From DASRJW01 sp964567755 (lineage in GTDB: Bacteria; Krumholzibacteriota; Krumholzibacteriia; G020349025), in the NCBI GenBank assembly GCA_964567755.1, contig CAZMNW010000054.1, positions 1 through 64,000 of the forward strand: DNA of 64,000 nt, in the 5' to 3' direction. The notes under the pieces were generated by a model. That model did no database searches, was not told where the DNA came from, and worked only from the letters and a program-made list of their open reading frames with translations. The translations under genes and the position numbers were made by a program. How positions within the stretch are numbered: the first letter of the stretch is position 1; each line of letters opens with the position of its first letter. This document shows, piece after piece, positions 1 through 8,929 of this stretch.

Positions 1-1
1 C

Positions 2-1417
2 CTGGAGTACATGGCGCTGCTCCAGCGCTTGGTGCGTCTCGAGGCCAAGCTCGCGGCCTGGGATGAAGAGAGCAAGAAGGGTGGTGGCGATTCACTCCCG
101 GGGAAGAAGCCACTGCCGCGCTCGCGTGTGCGTGCGTTGCGCCGTCTCGTGGGCGTGCTGCAATCGATCCTCGGTCTCGAAGGTGGCATCGCAATCGACA
201 TGGCGGCGCTGTTGCTCGAGCTGCACGAGCATCGGGCCTGGGATCTTCTGGGCTACTCCGGTTTGGAGAGCTACGTAGAGAACCGGCTCGGTCTCGGAGG
301 CTCGATGGCTCGCCAGCGAGTGTCGCTCGCCCGGGAGCTTCGGCGGTACCGCCACGTGAGCACGGCCTACGAGGGTCGGGTGATCGGTTTCGTGGCGACC
401 CAGTGGGTGACTCGGACGCTGCGGTCGACGCGCGGGGAGCAGGCGTTGCAAGCACACTGGGTGCGGCATGCGAGGGAACGGACGGTCAAGCGCTTGCGCG
501 ACGAATCGCGCGCTTTGGATTCCTCTCGGCTCGAGGCTCAGGTGGCGGTGGCAGAGGCGTTGACCTCGAGGCTGGGTGTGCTGGACGAGAGCGCCAATCA
601 GAATCCATCGGGCGGGAACGCGGCGAGCGCGGCAAGCGCGGCCAGAAGATACGCACGCTCGAATGTTCCGATCGGGTCGGCGGCTGCGATCGCGCGCGCC
701 CGGGCGTCGATCGGGTCGCCCATGGACGATGCCGCTTGGCTCGCATCCTTGCGGCGTGTGCCCGGTGAAACGCGTCTCAGGGCCATTGCCCTCGGCCAGG
801 GTCTGCTCGGACGCGTGGCGCGCAACGGACCCGTGACCGAAACCATGCTCTCCATCTATCTCAACGAGGACGATGCGATCGCGTTCCTCGGCTGCATCGA
901 ACAGGCGCGCAGAACGCTCGCGCTCGGCGCCGAGACCAAGCTCCGGCCGGGCGAAGAGTGTCAAACCTTCCCCTCGGCCAAGATCGCGGCCGAGTACGTA
1001 CAGAAGAAGCAACGGGTTCCCGACTGGGTGGGACTCCTGGCGTTGCTAGAGGAATGGCTTTGGACAGAGGACGATCCGAAGACCATGCCGGACCGGCCGG
1101 CGTGGCGCCAACGTGCGCTCGAGCTTTCGGGGTTCCGCTGCATGGCCCCGGGCTGCACGTCGCGCCGGAATCTGCAGGTGCATCACATTCATTACCGCGG
1201 GCACCAGGGTGGCAACGAGTCGTCGAATGTGCTGGTGTTGTGCGAATTCCATCACCAACAGGGCGAGCATGGGACCTTGGCGCGTTTCAGAGGAAGGGCG
1301 CCGCTCGATGTCCTCTGCCAGCTCGGAGACCAAGGGCTCGGTATGTGGTGGCGAAACGAAAGGAGACTGCGCAGGAAGAGTAGCGACGCACGGGTCTTGC
1401 AATTCGACAGCAATTGA
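2..1417 (+). CDS. HNH endonuclease domain protein (5' partial)
   Basis: The frame is open back to the window edge (codons before the ATG at 11 read L-E-Y), so the true start may lie outside; from that ATG there are 468 residues. The N-terminal two thirds are helical and Arg/Ala-rich, like the DUF222-type region that precedes an HNH domain in many bacterial proteins. The C-terminus holds the HNH module: Cys377 and Cys382 of CMAPGC, then QVHHIHYRGHQGG, then a VLCEFHHQQ segment, which fits a beta-beta-alpha-metal fold with a structural zinc. Such proteins are often multicopy and usually without proven function; a nuclease role is inferred from the motif. The next gene is convergent, with 142 bases between them and no clear terminator. 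Confidence 0.8.
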   Translation: MEYMALLQRLVRLEAKLAAWDEESKKGGGDSLPGKKPLPRSRVRALRRLVGVLQSILGLEGGIAIDMAALLLELHEHRAWDLLGYSGLESYVENRLGLGGSMARQRVSLARELRRYRHVSTAYEGRVIGFVATQWVTRTLRSTRGEQALQAHWVRHARERTVKRLRDESRALDSSRLEAQVAVAEALTSRLGVLDESANQNPSGGNAASAASAARRYARSNVPIGSAAAIARARASIGSPMDDAAWLASLRRVPGETRLRAIALGQGLLGRVARNGPVTETMLSIYLNEDDAIAFLGCIEQARRTLALGAETKLRPGEECQTFPSAKIAAEYVQKKQRVPDWVGLLALLEEWLWTEDDPKTMPDRPAWRQRALELSGFRCMAPGCTSRRNLQVHHIHYRGHQGGNESSNVLVLCEFHHQQGEHGTLARFRGRAPLDVLCQLGDQGLGMWWRNERRLRRKSSDARVLQFDSN

Positions 1418-1559
1418 AATGCTCGCGCCAAAGCGTCTGCGGCCCGAATCGGATCGTATCGCAATGACCTGAGAAGAACCTCTCGGGGACCAGTGGTTTG
1501 GTGTGTTGCCCGAAAAGGAGCCGCGTGTTTCCCGAAGGTGAACGGCGCGTTGCCGCGGC

Positions 1560-2816
1560 TCAGGCAGCGTCCGCTCGTGACGTACGGTCGGGTGAGGAGA
1601 GTTCATTCAAATCCCGAAGAGCCAGCCGGGCGAACTCGGCTTCCGGAGTTGCGGCATGCTCGAGGAGAAGTTGCACGTAGAGAGCACGAGCGCCGCCGTT
1701 GTCCCGCCGTTCCTGCGCCAATCGTGCGGCCCGAATGAGGGCAAAGGATGCCCCCTCATGCGTCGCATAAAGGCGAGCATACGTAAGGTACAGCTGCTCG
1801 GCGAGATCGCGTTTGAAAGTGCGTTCGAGGAGCTTCCCGAGCTGCAGCTGCAACGTCGGCGCCAGAGCAAAATTCGCGTTCGTGCGCGCCGCCTCGCCAT
1901 GGATCTCTTCGACACGGTCCATTCTGCCTATTTGGGCGAAGTGCTCGCAGGCCAGACGATAATGACTATCGGCATCCGTGGAACGTGTCGTGAGTCGATA
2001 GGTGCGCGCCAGCTCCAAGTGCCCCTCCGGATCCTCCGGGCAATAGCGGATGTAGTCGAGAAACTCACCCTGCGCCGCATACCATTGCGCCTGCGTGAGG
2101 TACCGCCTGCCACACTCGAGATGGCGCTCGGCCGCAGCATCGCGTCGCAAACCCAGGAGCATGCCCATCGCGGCCCCTGCCCCCAATCCGCCAAGATGCG
2201 AACCGACGGCGATTCCCGTTTCACCACCTTGGGACTGTGCCACGGCCAACCCGATCTGCATCAAGAACCAGAGCAGGACTGCAACCATCACCGGCAACGT
2301 GCGAGTCCCGGCCTGGACGTACGCCTGCAATGGCAGAAATGCCCAGTAACCCACTCGCAGCCGCGCAAAGTGCAGCCGCACCAAGACGACACCCATCAGC
2401 CCGGCGATGGCACCCGAAGCACCGAGCACGCCATACTCCGCCGTGGCTGGGAAAAAGAGCAGCGCCACCGCCCCCTGGACCAGATTGCCCGCCACGTGCG
2501 CAAACATGAACAGCAAGGCGAATCTCCATGCTCCCAGCCGGGCCTCGAGGGCGGGACCGAAGACGACAAGCGCCACCATGTTGGACACCAGATGGAGCCA
2601 GTCGCCATGCATGAAGGCGTTGGCGATCAGTGACGTGAGAGTCGGTGCCGCCGGGACGTAGACCAGGCTCTGGTAGTGCGTCCACCGCCACTCGGGCACC
2701 AGCATCGCCGCGGCGAAACCAAGGAACGAGGCGCCGACGATGCCCCAGGTGACCCAGAGTGTCCCCCGCGCACGCACGTCGAGACCGAGCGGGTAGTAGA
2801 AGAAGAAATAGAACAC
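1560..2816 (-). CDS. rhomboid-family intramembrane serine protease with C-terminal TPR-like region
   Basis: This is a membrane serine protease that would cleave transmembrane substrates in the inner membrane. From the preferred start the protein has 418 residues. Rhomboid signatures are complete: HGDWLH with His70/His75 and Asn79, catalytic Ser134 in GASGA, and catalytic His207 in GSHLGG. Several hydrophobic segments span about 15-235. The remaining ~180 residues are soluble, helical and TPR-like, a common fusion in this group. I chose GTG at 2816 because AAGGA lies 6 bases upstream; a longer frame to 2930 adds 38 Arg/Cys-rich residues without family character. It is last in the run after the NlpC/P60 gene, 166 bases downstream of it. 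Confidence 0.88.
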   Translation of the reverse strand: MFYFFFYYPLGLDVRARGTLWVTWGIVGASFLGFAAAMLVPEWRWTHYQSLVYVPAAPTLTSLIANAFMHGDWLHLVSNMVALVVFGPALEARLGAWRFALLFMFAHVAGNLVQGAVALLFFPATAEYGVLGASGAIAGLMGVVLVRLHFARLRVGYWAFLPLQAYVQAGTRTLPVMVAVLLWFLMQIGLAVAQSQGGETGIAVGSHLGGLGAGAAMGMLLGLRRDAAAERHLECGRRYLTQAQWYAAQGEFLDYIRYCPEDPEGHLELARTYRLTTRSTDADSHYRLACEHFAQIGRMDRVEEIHGEAARTNANFALAPTLQLQLGKLLERTFKRDLAEQLYLTYARLYATHEGASFALIRAARLAQERRDNGGARALYVQLLLEHAATPEAEFARLALRDLNELSSPDRTSRADAA

Positions 2817-2982
2817 GTCGGATCCTTGGTCGGCGTGGCCCAGGTGGTTCCCAGGCGTGCAGCAAAGGCGCGTGCAAGCCGGAGACCGAGGCGCCAGAGA
2901 CCGCCGCGATGTCCCAAGCCGCCGTCGCACGTCCCGGCGGGGGTGGAACGGGCCGGCATTGTGGGTGAATCAACGCGCGGGA

Positions 2983-3999
2983 TCAGCTGCGCTGGGGCAG
3001 AACCCGACGCCCGCCGCGCAGGAGTGCGGTCAGTTCCGGCGTATAGAGCGAGCTGCCGGGGTCGAGCGAGTTGTGGCGCACCTCGCCACGGGCGTGGATG
3101 AAATCCTGGCCATCGAGCGCGATTCCCACATGGCTCACGCGCTCGGTGCCGAAAAAGAGAAGATCGCCCGTGGCGAACTCCGACACGGGTTCGCCGCATT
3201 CGAATTGTTGATCCGAATCGCGCGGCAAAGACAGTCCATGCAAACCGAAGACGAACTGGACGAGCCCAGAACAATCGAATCCCTTTGGACTCTTGCCACC
3301 CCAAACGTAGGGCACGCCGAGGAAAAGACGCAGCATCTCGAGCACGGACGCCGGTGCCGCGTCCCAGGCACCGCCGCCGGCGCGCAGCTCTGCCTCTTCG
3401 ACCCAGCCGCATCGACCCCCGGGGAGCTCGATCTCGACCCACCCCGGTTGCGATGCGCCGCGCACGACATCCGTGCCCAGCACGCTTTCGGCGCAGGCCG
3501 CCGCGTCGCCCCGTGGCATTTGCCGCACTCGCGCCAGCGGAATCGTGATGCGCGCGTCGGCGCGCGCGGCATGCGTGCGCGGCACCTCGACGTCCACGAG
3601 TTGCACGTGCCAATCCCGCACCCAACCGAGATAGCCATCAGGCAAGCGCACCAGCAACCAGCCATCTTCGTGCAGCAGGGGCTCGAGCACCTCGCCTTGC
3701 AACGCCTGCGTGACTTGTTCCGAGGCGTGCGCGGGTTGCCGGCGCACGTCGGCAACACTCGCCGTCACCCACGCGGCCCTCGCTTGCAGCTCCGGATGTG
3801 GCAACGAAGCGACCTCGAGCGCGAGCCCGAGCTGGTTGCGGGCACGGGTGCCCATGCGCATCGCGAACGCCGCGTCCGAAGCCTCGAGCAGCGGCCCATC
3901 CGCCGCGACACGGACGCGCCAGAAGACGTCACGCGGATCGATCTGTTCCTGCGCGCATGCACTGCGGATCCAGGCTTCGATGTCCATCCGCACATCCAT
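2983..3999 (-). CDS. SH3-domain NlpC/P60 peptidoglycan hydrolase
   Basis: This is a cell-wall endopeptidase of the NlpC/P60 cysteine-peptidase family, 338 residues. The order is a helical N-terminal part, two bacterial SH3-like domains (about 75-137 and 150-205, the second ending in GRCGWV), then the catalytic domain. The triad is visible as Cys243 in GFDCSGL, His290 in VSHVGI and His302 in DFIHA. The YVWGG motif just before the Cys is typical. There is no obvious signal peptide, which is odd for an enzyme acting in the periplasm; it may be exported by another route or have a different start. It begins 6 bases after the stop of the GWxTD lipoprotein gene, so co-transcription is very likely. 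Confidence 0.9.
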   Translation of the reverse strand: MDVRMDIEAWIRSACAQEQIDPRDVFWRVRVAADGPLLEASDAAFAMRMGTRARNQLGLALEVASLPHPELQARAAWVTASVADVRRQPAHASEQVTQALQGEVLEPLLHEDGWLLVRLPDGYLGWVRDWHVQLVDVEVPRTHAARADARITIPLARVRQMPRGDAAACAESVLGTDVVRGASQPGWVEIELPGGRCGWVEEAELRAGGGAWDAAPASVLEMLRLFLGVPYVWGGKSPKGFDCSGLVQFVFGLHGLSLPRDSDQQFECGEPVSEFATGDLLFFGTERVSHVGIALDGQDFIHARGEVRHNSLDPGSSLYTPELTALLRGGRRVLPQRS

Positions 4000-4005
4000 C
4001 CAATC

Positions 4006-5301
4006 TCAGTCGGGCGCGTTCGTGCGCAGCAGAGTGTAGTCGCCGCGCCCCTCACGATCGATGAATACGAACACGACGTTGTCGGTCGCGTAGGTCCAGC
4101 GTTCGATGCGGTCGAACCCTTCGGGGTTTTGCACGACGTCGATGCGATCGGGCGCGCCGCGGCGCACGAAGACCTGGCCACGATCCGTGCGCCAGCCCGA
4201 GCGCGCGCCGCCGAAAGTCTCGTTCGCATGGCGCACGCGCGAGAGAAGCACGTCACGTGCCTCGTTCTCCGGCGTCGAAGGGTCCGGGTCTCGGCGACGC
4301 CAGAACTCGTCCCATAGCCCCTCGCGCGCCTCTGGCGCCGCCAGGCGCAATGAGTCCACTTCCGACGTGGACATCAGCAGCCGCAACAGATCGAGTCCGC
4401 CATCGTGGGCCCCGAGCGCCGCCAGATCCTCCAGTCCGACTTCGAAGCGACCCTCGGCAGTCGCCGAACGCCCGTGGACGCTGGCGCGCAGGGCGACCGC
4501 ATGGCGACCGAAAAGCGCGGCGGGCAGCGTGACATCGAAGAGGGTGATCGGCCCCGTGCGCACCAAACTCTCGACCCGTCGCAGCACTTCCTGCCCGGTC
4601 TCGTTGTCTGGATCCTCCAGACTGCTCAAGACCCAGGTGAGCTCGTAGACGTCGACTGGGACGGCTGGCGCGAAGTCGTAAACAGCGGCACGCAGGCGCG
4701 GCGCGCCGCTGTTCGCCGCGTAGTAGCGCTCCACGAGAATGCGAGCGTCACTCGAATCGCCCACGGTCTCGACGCCGGGCCGGCGCGATGATTCCGCGGG
4801 CCCCAGGAACACCGGTTCGCCGAGGAACAATGCATCGGGCTCGAGTGCGGGAACGCGGAAACTCCGGCGCCATGGGACACCGAAGGGTTGTCCTTGCGCG
4901 AGAACGGAGAGTGCCAACTCCTGACTTCCCGCCACGGTGCCGAGCTCGACGAACCAATCGACCGCGCCCGCACGGCCCTGTGATGCCCGCGCAGGCACGA
5001 GCTGTGCGCGCTCGATCTCGCGTGTCCAGGCCTCGCGTCGCATTGCCTTGCCCGAGCCGGACGTGATGCTGGCGTTCAGGATCAAGCGGATGAGGGCGTC
5101 GTCCTTGCCGGCGCGCGCGTCCAGCTCGTGCAGCGGCAAAGACACTGCGATCTGGTACTTGGGGTTGGTCGCCGCATCCCAAGCCAGCCAGGCGCTGACC
5201 GTGGTCGAGAATGGCGGCAGCTCCGCGATGCGCCGATTTCCGGCGCAACCGCTGCCGAGGCAGAGCGCCGCCACCAGCATCGCGAACGCGCGTCGCTTCA
5301 T
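4006..5301 (-). CDS. GWxTD domain-containing lipoprotein
   Basis: 431 residues. The start gives a lipoprotein signal peptide with lipobox LGSGC (Cys19). The name-giving GWRTD motif is at 369-373, followed by RGQVFVRRGAPDRI and a YATDNVVFVF strand, the standard C-terminal GWxTD layout. The central part is beta-rich. GWxTD proteins are found mainly in FCB and related phyla and have no established biochemical role; a periplasmic or outer-membrane-associated location is inferred from the lipobox. It sits between tolC and the NlpC/P60 gene on the same strand and is the second GWxTD gene in 7 kb. Confidence 0.88.
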   Translation of the reverse strand: MKRRAFAMLVAALCLGSGCAGNRRIAELPPFSTTVSAWLAWDAATNPKYQIAVSLPLHELDARAGKDDALIRLILNASITSGSGKAMRREAWTREIERAQLVPARASQGRAGAVDWFVELGTVAGSQELALSVLAQGQPFGVPWRRSFRVPALEPDALFLGEPVFLGPAESSRRPGVETVGDSSDARILVERYYAANSGAPRLRAAVYDFAPAVPVDVYELTWVLSSLEDPDNETGQEVLRRVESLVRTGPITLFDVTLPAALFGRHAVALRASVHGRSATAEGRFEVGLEDLAALGAHDGGLDLLRLLMSTSEVDSLRLAAPEAREGLWDEFWRRRDPDPSTPENEARDVLLSRVRHANETFGGARSGWRTDRGQVFVRRGAPDRIDVVQNPEGFDRIERWTYATDNVVFVFIDREGRGDYTLLRTNAPD

Positions 5302-5392
5302 GCTCTCGCCACCCCGGAGAGATCGGGTCGGGCTCGGAGTTTGGGCCGCCTCGAGTTTGGCCCGGCTCGAGGTCTGGGTCGCTCTCGGCTGC

Positions 5393-6823
5393 TCAGAGCT
5401 CCGTGAGCGGCCTCCCCGTCGCCCGGCTCAAACGCGCGCGCGAGATCAAGAAGTCGACCAGGGCTTCCACCTCGGACGCGCGTGTCGTGGTCAGATCCGA
5501 CTCCGCCGTGGTCACTTCGAGAATGGTGCCCGCACCGACGCGGAACTTTTCCTGCGCCAAGCGCAAGTCTTCACGGGAGCGTTCCACATTCTCATTCGCC
5601 ACACCGTAGCGCTCGCGCGCTTCCTGCAACTGGTTGACGTAGTCTTGAATTTCGCGCACGGCATCCAGCTCCGTTTGCCGGCGGTTGTACTCGGCAATAC
5701 GCCGGCTCGCCTTCGCCTGACTGATGTTCGCATAGACCTGATAGCGGTCGAAGATATTCCAGTTGGCAAAGAACGCCCACGAGCGGTTGCGATTTTTTTG
5801 GGCGCCAAAGCGGAACTGCGACTCCTGGTCCTCCAACGACACGGTGTAGGAAAAATCGACCGACGGCATGAGCGGTCCCCGGGCGGCGACGACTCGCTTT
5901 CCCTGGGCGCTTTCGGCCTCGCGCAGTGCCTTGACGTCGAGACGGTTGGCTTTGGCGTACTCCACCTCGGTGGTGAAATCGACCTCCTGGTCGGGGATGA
6001 GCGCCAAGGTCGTGTCGATGGCGAACGGCGTGGCCTCGGTCAAGTTCATGGCGTGAATCAGGCCGGTGCGCGCCAGGCGCTCGCCGTTGCGCGCTCGCAC
6101 CAAGGTCAAACGGTTCTGCCCCAGCTGCACTTGCGATTTGAGCACGTCGCTGCGTGCCGCCGAACCAAGCTCGTGCAATGCCTGGGTGCGCTCGAGCTGT
6201 TCTTGAGCCACGCCAACCGCATCTTGCGCCACGCGCAACAGCATCTGTGCGCGCAGCAGATTGTAGTAGGCCTCGATGACGTTGGTTTGCACCACGGTGG
6301 AGGTGTAGAGGGCGTCGTATTCGTCCGAGCGCACGTCATTGCGCGCCGCGCCAGCGCGATAATAGTTCGCCAGTCCGTCGAAGACGCGAATCGCAGACGA
6401 CACTTCGACTTGTCGAAACGCCGAGGTCTCGTCCACATCGCTCACGAGAGTGTCTGCATCGACAACGGAGTAATACTCGTTGCCACTCGTGGCCAGGATG
6501 GTGTCGAGGACCGTGGGTACAGGCTCTTTCACGTCGAAGTCGGTACGGGTGCCCTTCTGCATCACACCCTGGACCCGGATATCGGGACCGAGCGCGAACA
6601 GCGAGGCGAGCCGCGCGGTGCGTGAGGCGTCCAGCTGGGCCTCGCGGATCCCGATCAGCGTGCTGCCCTCCATGGCGATGCGAATGGCATCGGCGAGGCT
6701 GAGGTTGGCGGGGACCGGGGTCGGCTCCTGGGCGGCTGCGACGCCGGCTCCGACCCCCCCAAGCCCTAGGGCCCAGAAAACCGCTGCGGCAGCCCGGTGT
6801 CGGCGCCACGTACACCCTTTCAT
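5393..6823 (-). CDS. TolC-family outer-membrane channel protein
   Basis: 476 residues with an N-terminal signal peptide (Arg-rich n-region, then a hydrophobic run ending near AAAQE). Long heptad-rich helices alternate with short strands, as in OEP/TolC repeats; the NYYRAGAARN and EAYYNLLRAQ segments and the late ELDAVREIQDYVNQ helix are typical. It would form the outer-membrane exit duct of a tripartite exporter. It is last of the exbB-exbD-exbD set, 123 bases after the first-listed exbD, with a 16-base palindrome (6853-6868) in that gap. No periplasmic adaptor or pump is encoded beside it; its partner may be elsewhere or the Exb proteins may energise it. Confidence 0.88.
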   Translation of the reverse strand: MKGCTWRRHRAAAAVFWALGLGGVGAGVAAAQEPTPVPANLSLADAIRIAMEGSTLIGIREAQLDASRTARLASLFALGPDIRVQGVMQKGTRTDFDVKEPVPTVLDTILATSGNEYYSVVDADTLVSDVDETSAFRQVEVSSAIRVFDGLANYYRAGAARNDVRSDEYDALYTSTVVQTNVIEAYYNLLRAQMLLRVAQDAVGVAQEQLERTQALHELGSAARSDVLKSQVQLGQNRLTLVRARNGERLARTGLIHAMNLTEATPFAIDTTLALIPDQEVDFTTEVEYAKANRLDVKALREAESAQGKRVVAARGPLMPSVDFSYTVSLEDQESQFRFGAQKNRNRSWAFFANWNIFDRYQVYANISQAKASRRIAEYNRRQTELDAVREIQDYVNQLQEARERYGVANENVERSREDLRLAQEKFRVGAGTILEVTTAESDLTTTRASEVEALVDFLISRARLSRATGRPLTEL

Positions 6824-6852
6824 CGGCGGATCACCTCTTCCAGTGTGGGGAT

Positions 6853-6868
6853 GGCGGGGATCCCCGCC
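6853..6868. repeat. 16-bp perfect palindrome between exbD and tolC
   Basis: GGCGGGGATCCCCGCC is fully self-complementary and lies in the 123-base gap between exbD and tolC. It has no following T-run, so it is not a standard terminator. It could be a protein-binding site, an RNA processing hairpin or chance in GC-rich DNA. Confidence 0.4.
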
Positions 6869-6946
6869 GCTCTAGGATTTCCGACTCGCGGCCGCGACCA
6901 CCGGCCTCTCCCTACTACGTTTGCTCTCCCAAGGGGTTACAGGGCC

Positions 6947-7372
6947 TCAAGGCGCGGGGGTGCGCGGCACGGTCGTGAACGACACCCGGACGGCCTCGGC
7001 CTTCTTCATCTCCTCCAGCGCGCGCTGCATGTAGCGGTAGCGCGTGCGCCGATCGGTGTTGACGGCGACAATCAGGTTCGGGTTCTCCCGTAGCTTGCGC
7101 GCCAGGATCGGCGCCACCTCTTCGTACTCGACATAAAGGTCGTTGATCATCGCACGCCCGTCCTTGTCGATCCAGATGTGGGCGATCTGCTCGCGCGGCT
7201 GCCGCAGGGTGTGCCGTGCGCGCGGCAAGTCCACCACCAGACCGGTCTCCGAGCGCAGGATGGCCGAGGTGAGATAGAAAATGAGCAGCAGGAACGCGAT
7301 GTCCGCCATCGATTCGGTCGGGATGTGATCGAGGGCAGGCAGCGACCGACGAAAGCGACCAACACGGCGCAT
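6947..7372 (-). CDS. exbD: ExbD/TolR-family biopolymer transport protein (second copy)
   Basis: 141 residues. One N-terminal membrane helix carries the functional Asp (MADIAFLLLIFYL), followed by a periplasmic domain with the LPRA...IWIDKDGRAMIND pattern of ExbD. With ExbB it would form a proton-driven motor in the inner membrane. It starts 6 bases after the stop of the other exbD (7379-7810), so the two are certainly co-transcribed. Two different ExbD subunits beside one ExbB are common in FCB-type genomes; they probably form mixed dimers, which is inference. Confidence 0.9.
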   Translation of the reverse strand: MRRVGRFRRSLPALDHIPTESMADIAFLLLIFYLTSAILRSETGLVVDLPRARHTLRQPREQIAHIWIDKDGRAMINDLYVEYEEVAPILARKLRENPNLIVAVNTDRRTRYRYMQRALEEMKKAEAVRVSFTTVPRTPAP

Positions 7373-7378
7373 GCAGCC

Positions 7379-7810
7379 CTACCCCTCCAGGCTGCGCAGC
7401 GCCACCCGGCGGCTGCCCGCGGCCCGTATCTGATCCAAGACCGAGACCATGAGCTCGTACGCGGCCTCGGGGTGGGTCTCGACGATGACGATGAGCTCGG
7501 ACTGCCGCCGCGCCAGGCGTTCGCCGTTGCGCGCCTGCAGCAGCGGTCCGATCTCTTCCACCTTCACCACCTGGTCGTCGGCCATGACGCTGCCATCCGC
7601 CCGCGCTTGAATGAGGAACACCTCGGTCGGTTCGACGGAGATGCGTGGGCTGCGTTTGGCACTCGGCAGCACCAGCGGCAACCCGTGCTCGACACCAAAG
7701 ACGGTGGCGGAGATGAAGAAAATGAGGAGGAGAAACGCCATGTCCGGCAGCGACGCTTGCGGGATCTCCTGGATCACCCGTCGCCGCCTGCGTCGCCTGC
7801 GTCGCCTCAT
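7379..7810 (-). CDS. exbD: ExbD/TolR-family biopolymer transport protein with poly-arginine N-terminus
   Basis: 143 residues. The start ATG has GGGGAG 4 bases upstream and is followed by ten arginines in a row, coded by a repetitive CGT/CGC-type tract at about 7780-7806. The membrane helix with the conserved Asp (LPDMAFLLLIFF) and an ExbD periplasmic domain follow. A basic cytoplasmic N-terminus is normal for ExbD, but ten uninterrupted arginines are extreme. GTG just after the tract could be an alternative start but lacks a ribosome-binding site. It lies 51 bases after exbB and 6 bases before the second exbD. Confidence 0.88.
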   Translation of the reverse strand: MRRRRRRRRRRVIQEIPQASLPDMAFLLLIFFISATVFGVEHGLPLVLPSAKRSPRISVEPTEVFLIQARADGSVMADDQVVKVEEIGPLLQARNGERLARRQSELIVIVETHPEAAYELMVSVLDQIRAAGSRRVALRSLEG

Positions 7811-7861
7811 CGGACTCCCCGGGGGCCCGGTGCGGCCGTGGCCGCCACACCCGGCCGTGGC

Positions 7862-8803
7862 TCAGGAGCGCAACTCGTCGATGGTGTTCACGAGCTCGCT
7901 CGAACTCTCCTCCATCTCGATGACGAAACGATCGATCTGCGAGAGGAAGAAATTGTGCATCACGCTCGCGGGGATGGCGACCATGAGTCCTGCCATCGTG
8001 GTGATGAGGGCTTCCGAGATGCCGCTCGCCACCAGTTTGGCGCTCACTTGGTCGGCAGCGGCGATGGCATCGAAAGCGTGGATCATGCCGGAGACCGTGC
8101 CGAGGAACCCGAGCAGCGGCGCCACCGTCGACACCGTGGCCAGCCAGATCAGACCGCGCTCGAGAAAGGACATCTCGACTGCGCCCGCGGTCTCGATGGC
8201 TTTCTCCACGGCTTCGGTGCCGCGGCTGGATTGTTTCAACCCCGAGTAGACGATGGCGGCAATGGGGCCGCGCGTCTGTTCGCACACGCGCTCGGCGGCG
8301 GGCACCCCGTCACGTCGCACAGCGTTCAAGATGTCCGACATGAAATGGCGCGTGTTGGTGCGCGCGCGCATCAACGTCACGCTGCGTTCGATGATGAACG
8401 TCACCGCGACGATCGAGCACAGTAGGATCGGCCACATGAACACGCCGCCGCGATTGAACCAGTCCAGCACCAACCAAACACCGGAGCGCTGCAGCGTGAG
8501 CGGCGTGGGCGCAGTCACCGCAGACCCGGCGGCGGGCGCAGGCGGCGGGCGCGACACGGCGCTGGCGGTCGTGTCGACGGGCTCCGGGAGCGCGGTTTCT
8601 TCGCTCATGGGACGGTCCTGCTGGGACCACACCGGCTGAGCCACCAGCATGACGGCGAGGAGCATGAACGCGAGCACACTCTGCAGAACGAACGGTCGGT
8701 TCTTCTTCATGTTCGGCTGGCACTTCCGTGCGCGCGGCGCAACGGCTGGCCCCCCCCTTTGCGCATCTTCGGTCTCCGCAGGCGCGAGGATGTCCTGCTT
8801 CAC
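7862..8803 (-). CDS. exbB: MotA/TolQ/ExbB-family proton channel protein with N-terminal signal segment
   Basis: Up to 313 residues from GTG at 8803; an ATG at 8710 gives 282 residues beginning MKKNRP and a clean signal-peptide-like helix, so that start may be the real one. A Pro/Ala-rich linker (PVSRPPPAPAA type) follows, then the ExbB core: a membrane helix near WPILLCSIVAV and two later helices around LIWLATVSTVAPLLGFLGTV and ALITTMAGLMVAIPA, the MotA/TolQ/ExbB signature. It is the stator of the Exb motor in the inner membrane. It is the first gene behind the strong promoter at 8861-8890. Confidence 0.9.
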   Translation of the reverse strand: MKQDILAPAETEDAQRGGPAVAPRARKCQPNMKKNRPFVLQSVLAFMLLAVMLVAQPVWSQQDRPMSEETALPEPVDTTASAVSRPPPAPAAGSAVTAPTPLTLQRSGVWLVLDWFNRGGVFMWPILLCSIVAVTFIIERSVTLMRARTNTRHFMSDILNAVRRDGVPAAERVCEQTRGPIAAIVYSGLKQSSRGTEAVEKAIETAGAVEMSFLERGLIWLATVSTVAPLLGFLGTVSGMIHAFDAIAAADQVSAKLVASGISEALITTMAGLMVAIPASVMHNFFLSQIDRFVIEMEESSSELVNTIDELRS

Positions 8804-8860
8804 GATCCCCGCAGATGTCGTTAAACCCTTGGGAATACGTCATTAGCGTGAAGCGCGGGA

Positions 8861-8890
8861 AATATAGCCTCCGCCGCCACCTGCTGTCAA
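8861..8890 (-). promoter_or_regulatory. sigma70-type promoter for exbB-exbD-exbD-tolC
   Basis: Reading the minus strand, TTGACA (8890-8885) is followed after 18 bases by TATATT (8866-8861). Transcription should start near 8854, about 50 bases before GTG 8803. This is one of the best -35/-10 pairs in the window. Confidence 0.75.
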
Positions 8891-8929
8891 CCGCCTCGGA
8901 GGACACGATGCGCGTCGCGCGGTGGAGCA

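Noticed and set aside
2817..2930. N-terminal extension of the rhomboid protease
   Set aside because: Residues are Arg/Cys-rich without family similarity, while GTG 2816 has a well-spaced ribosome-binding site.
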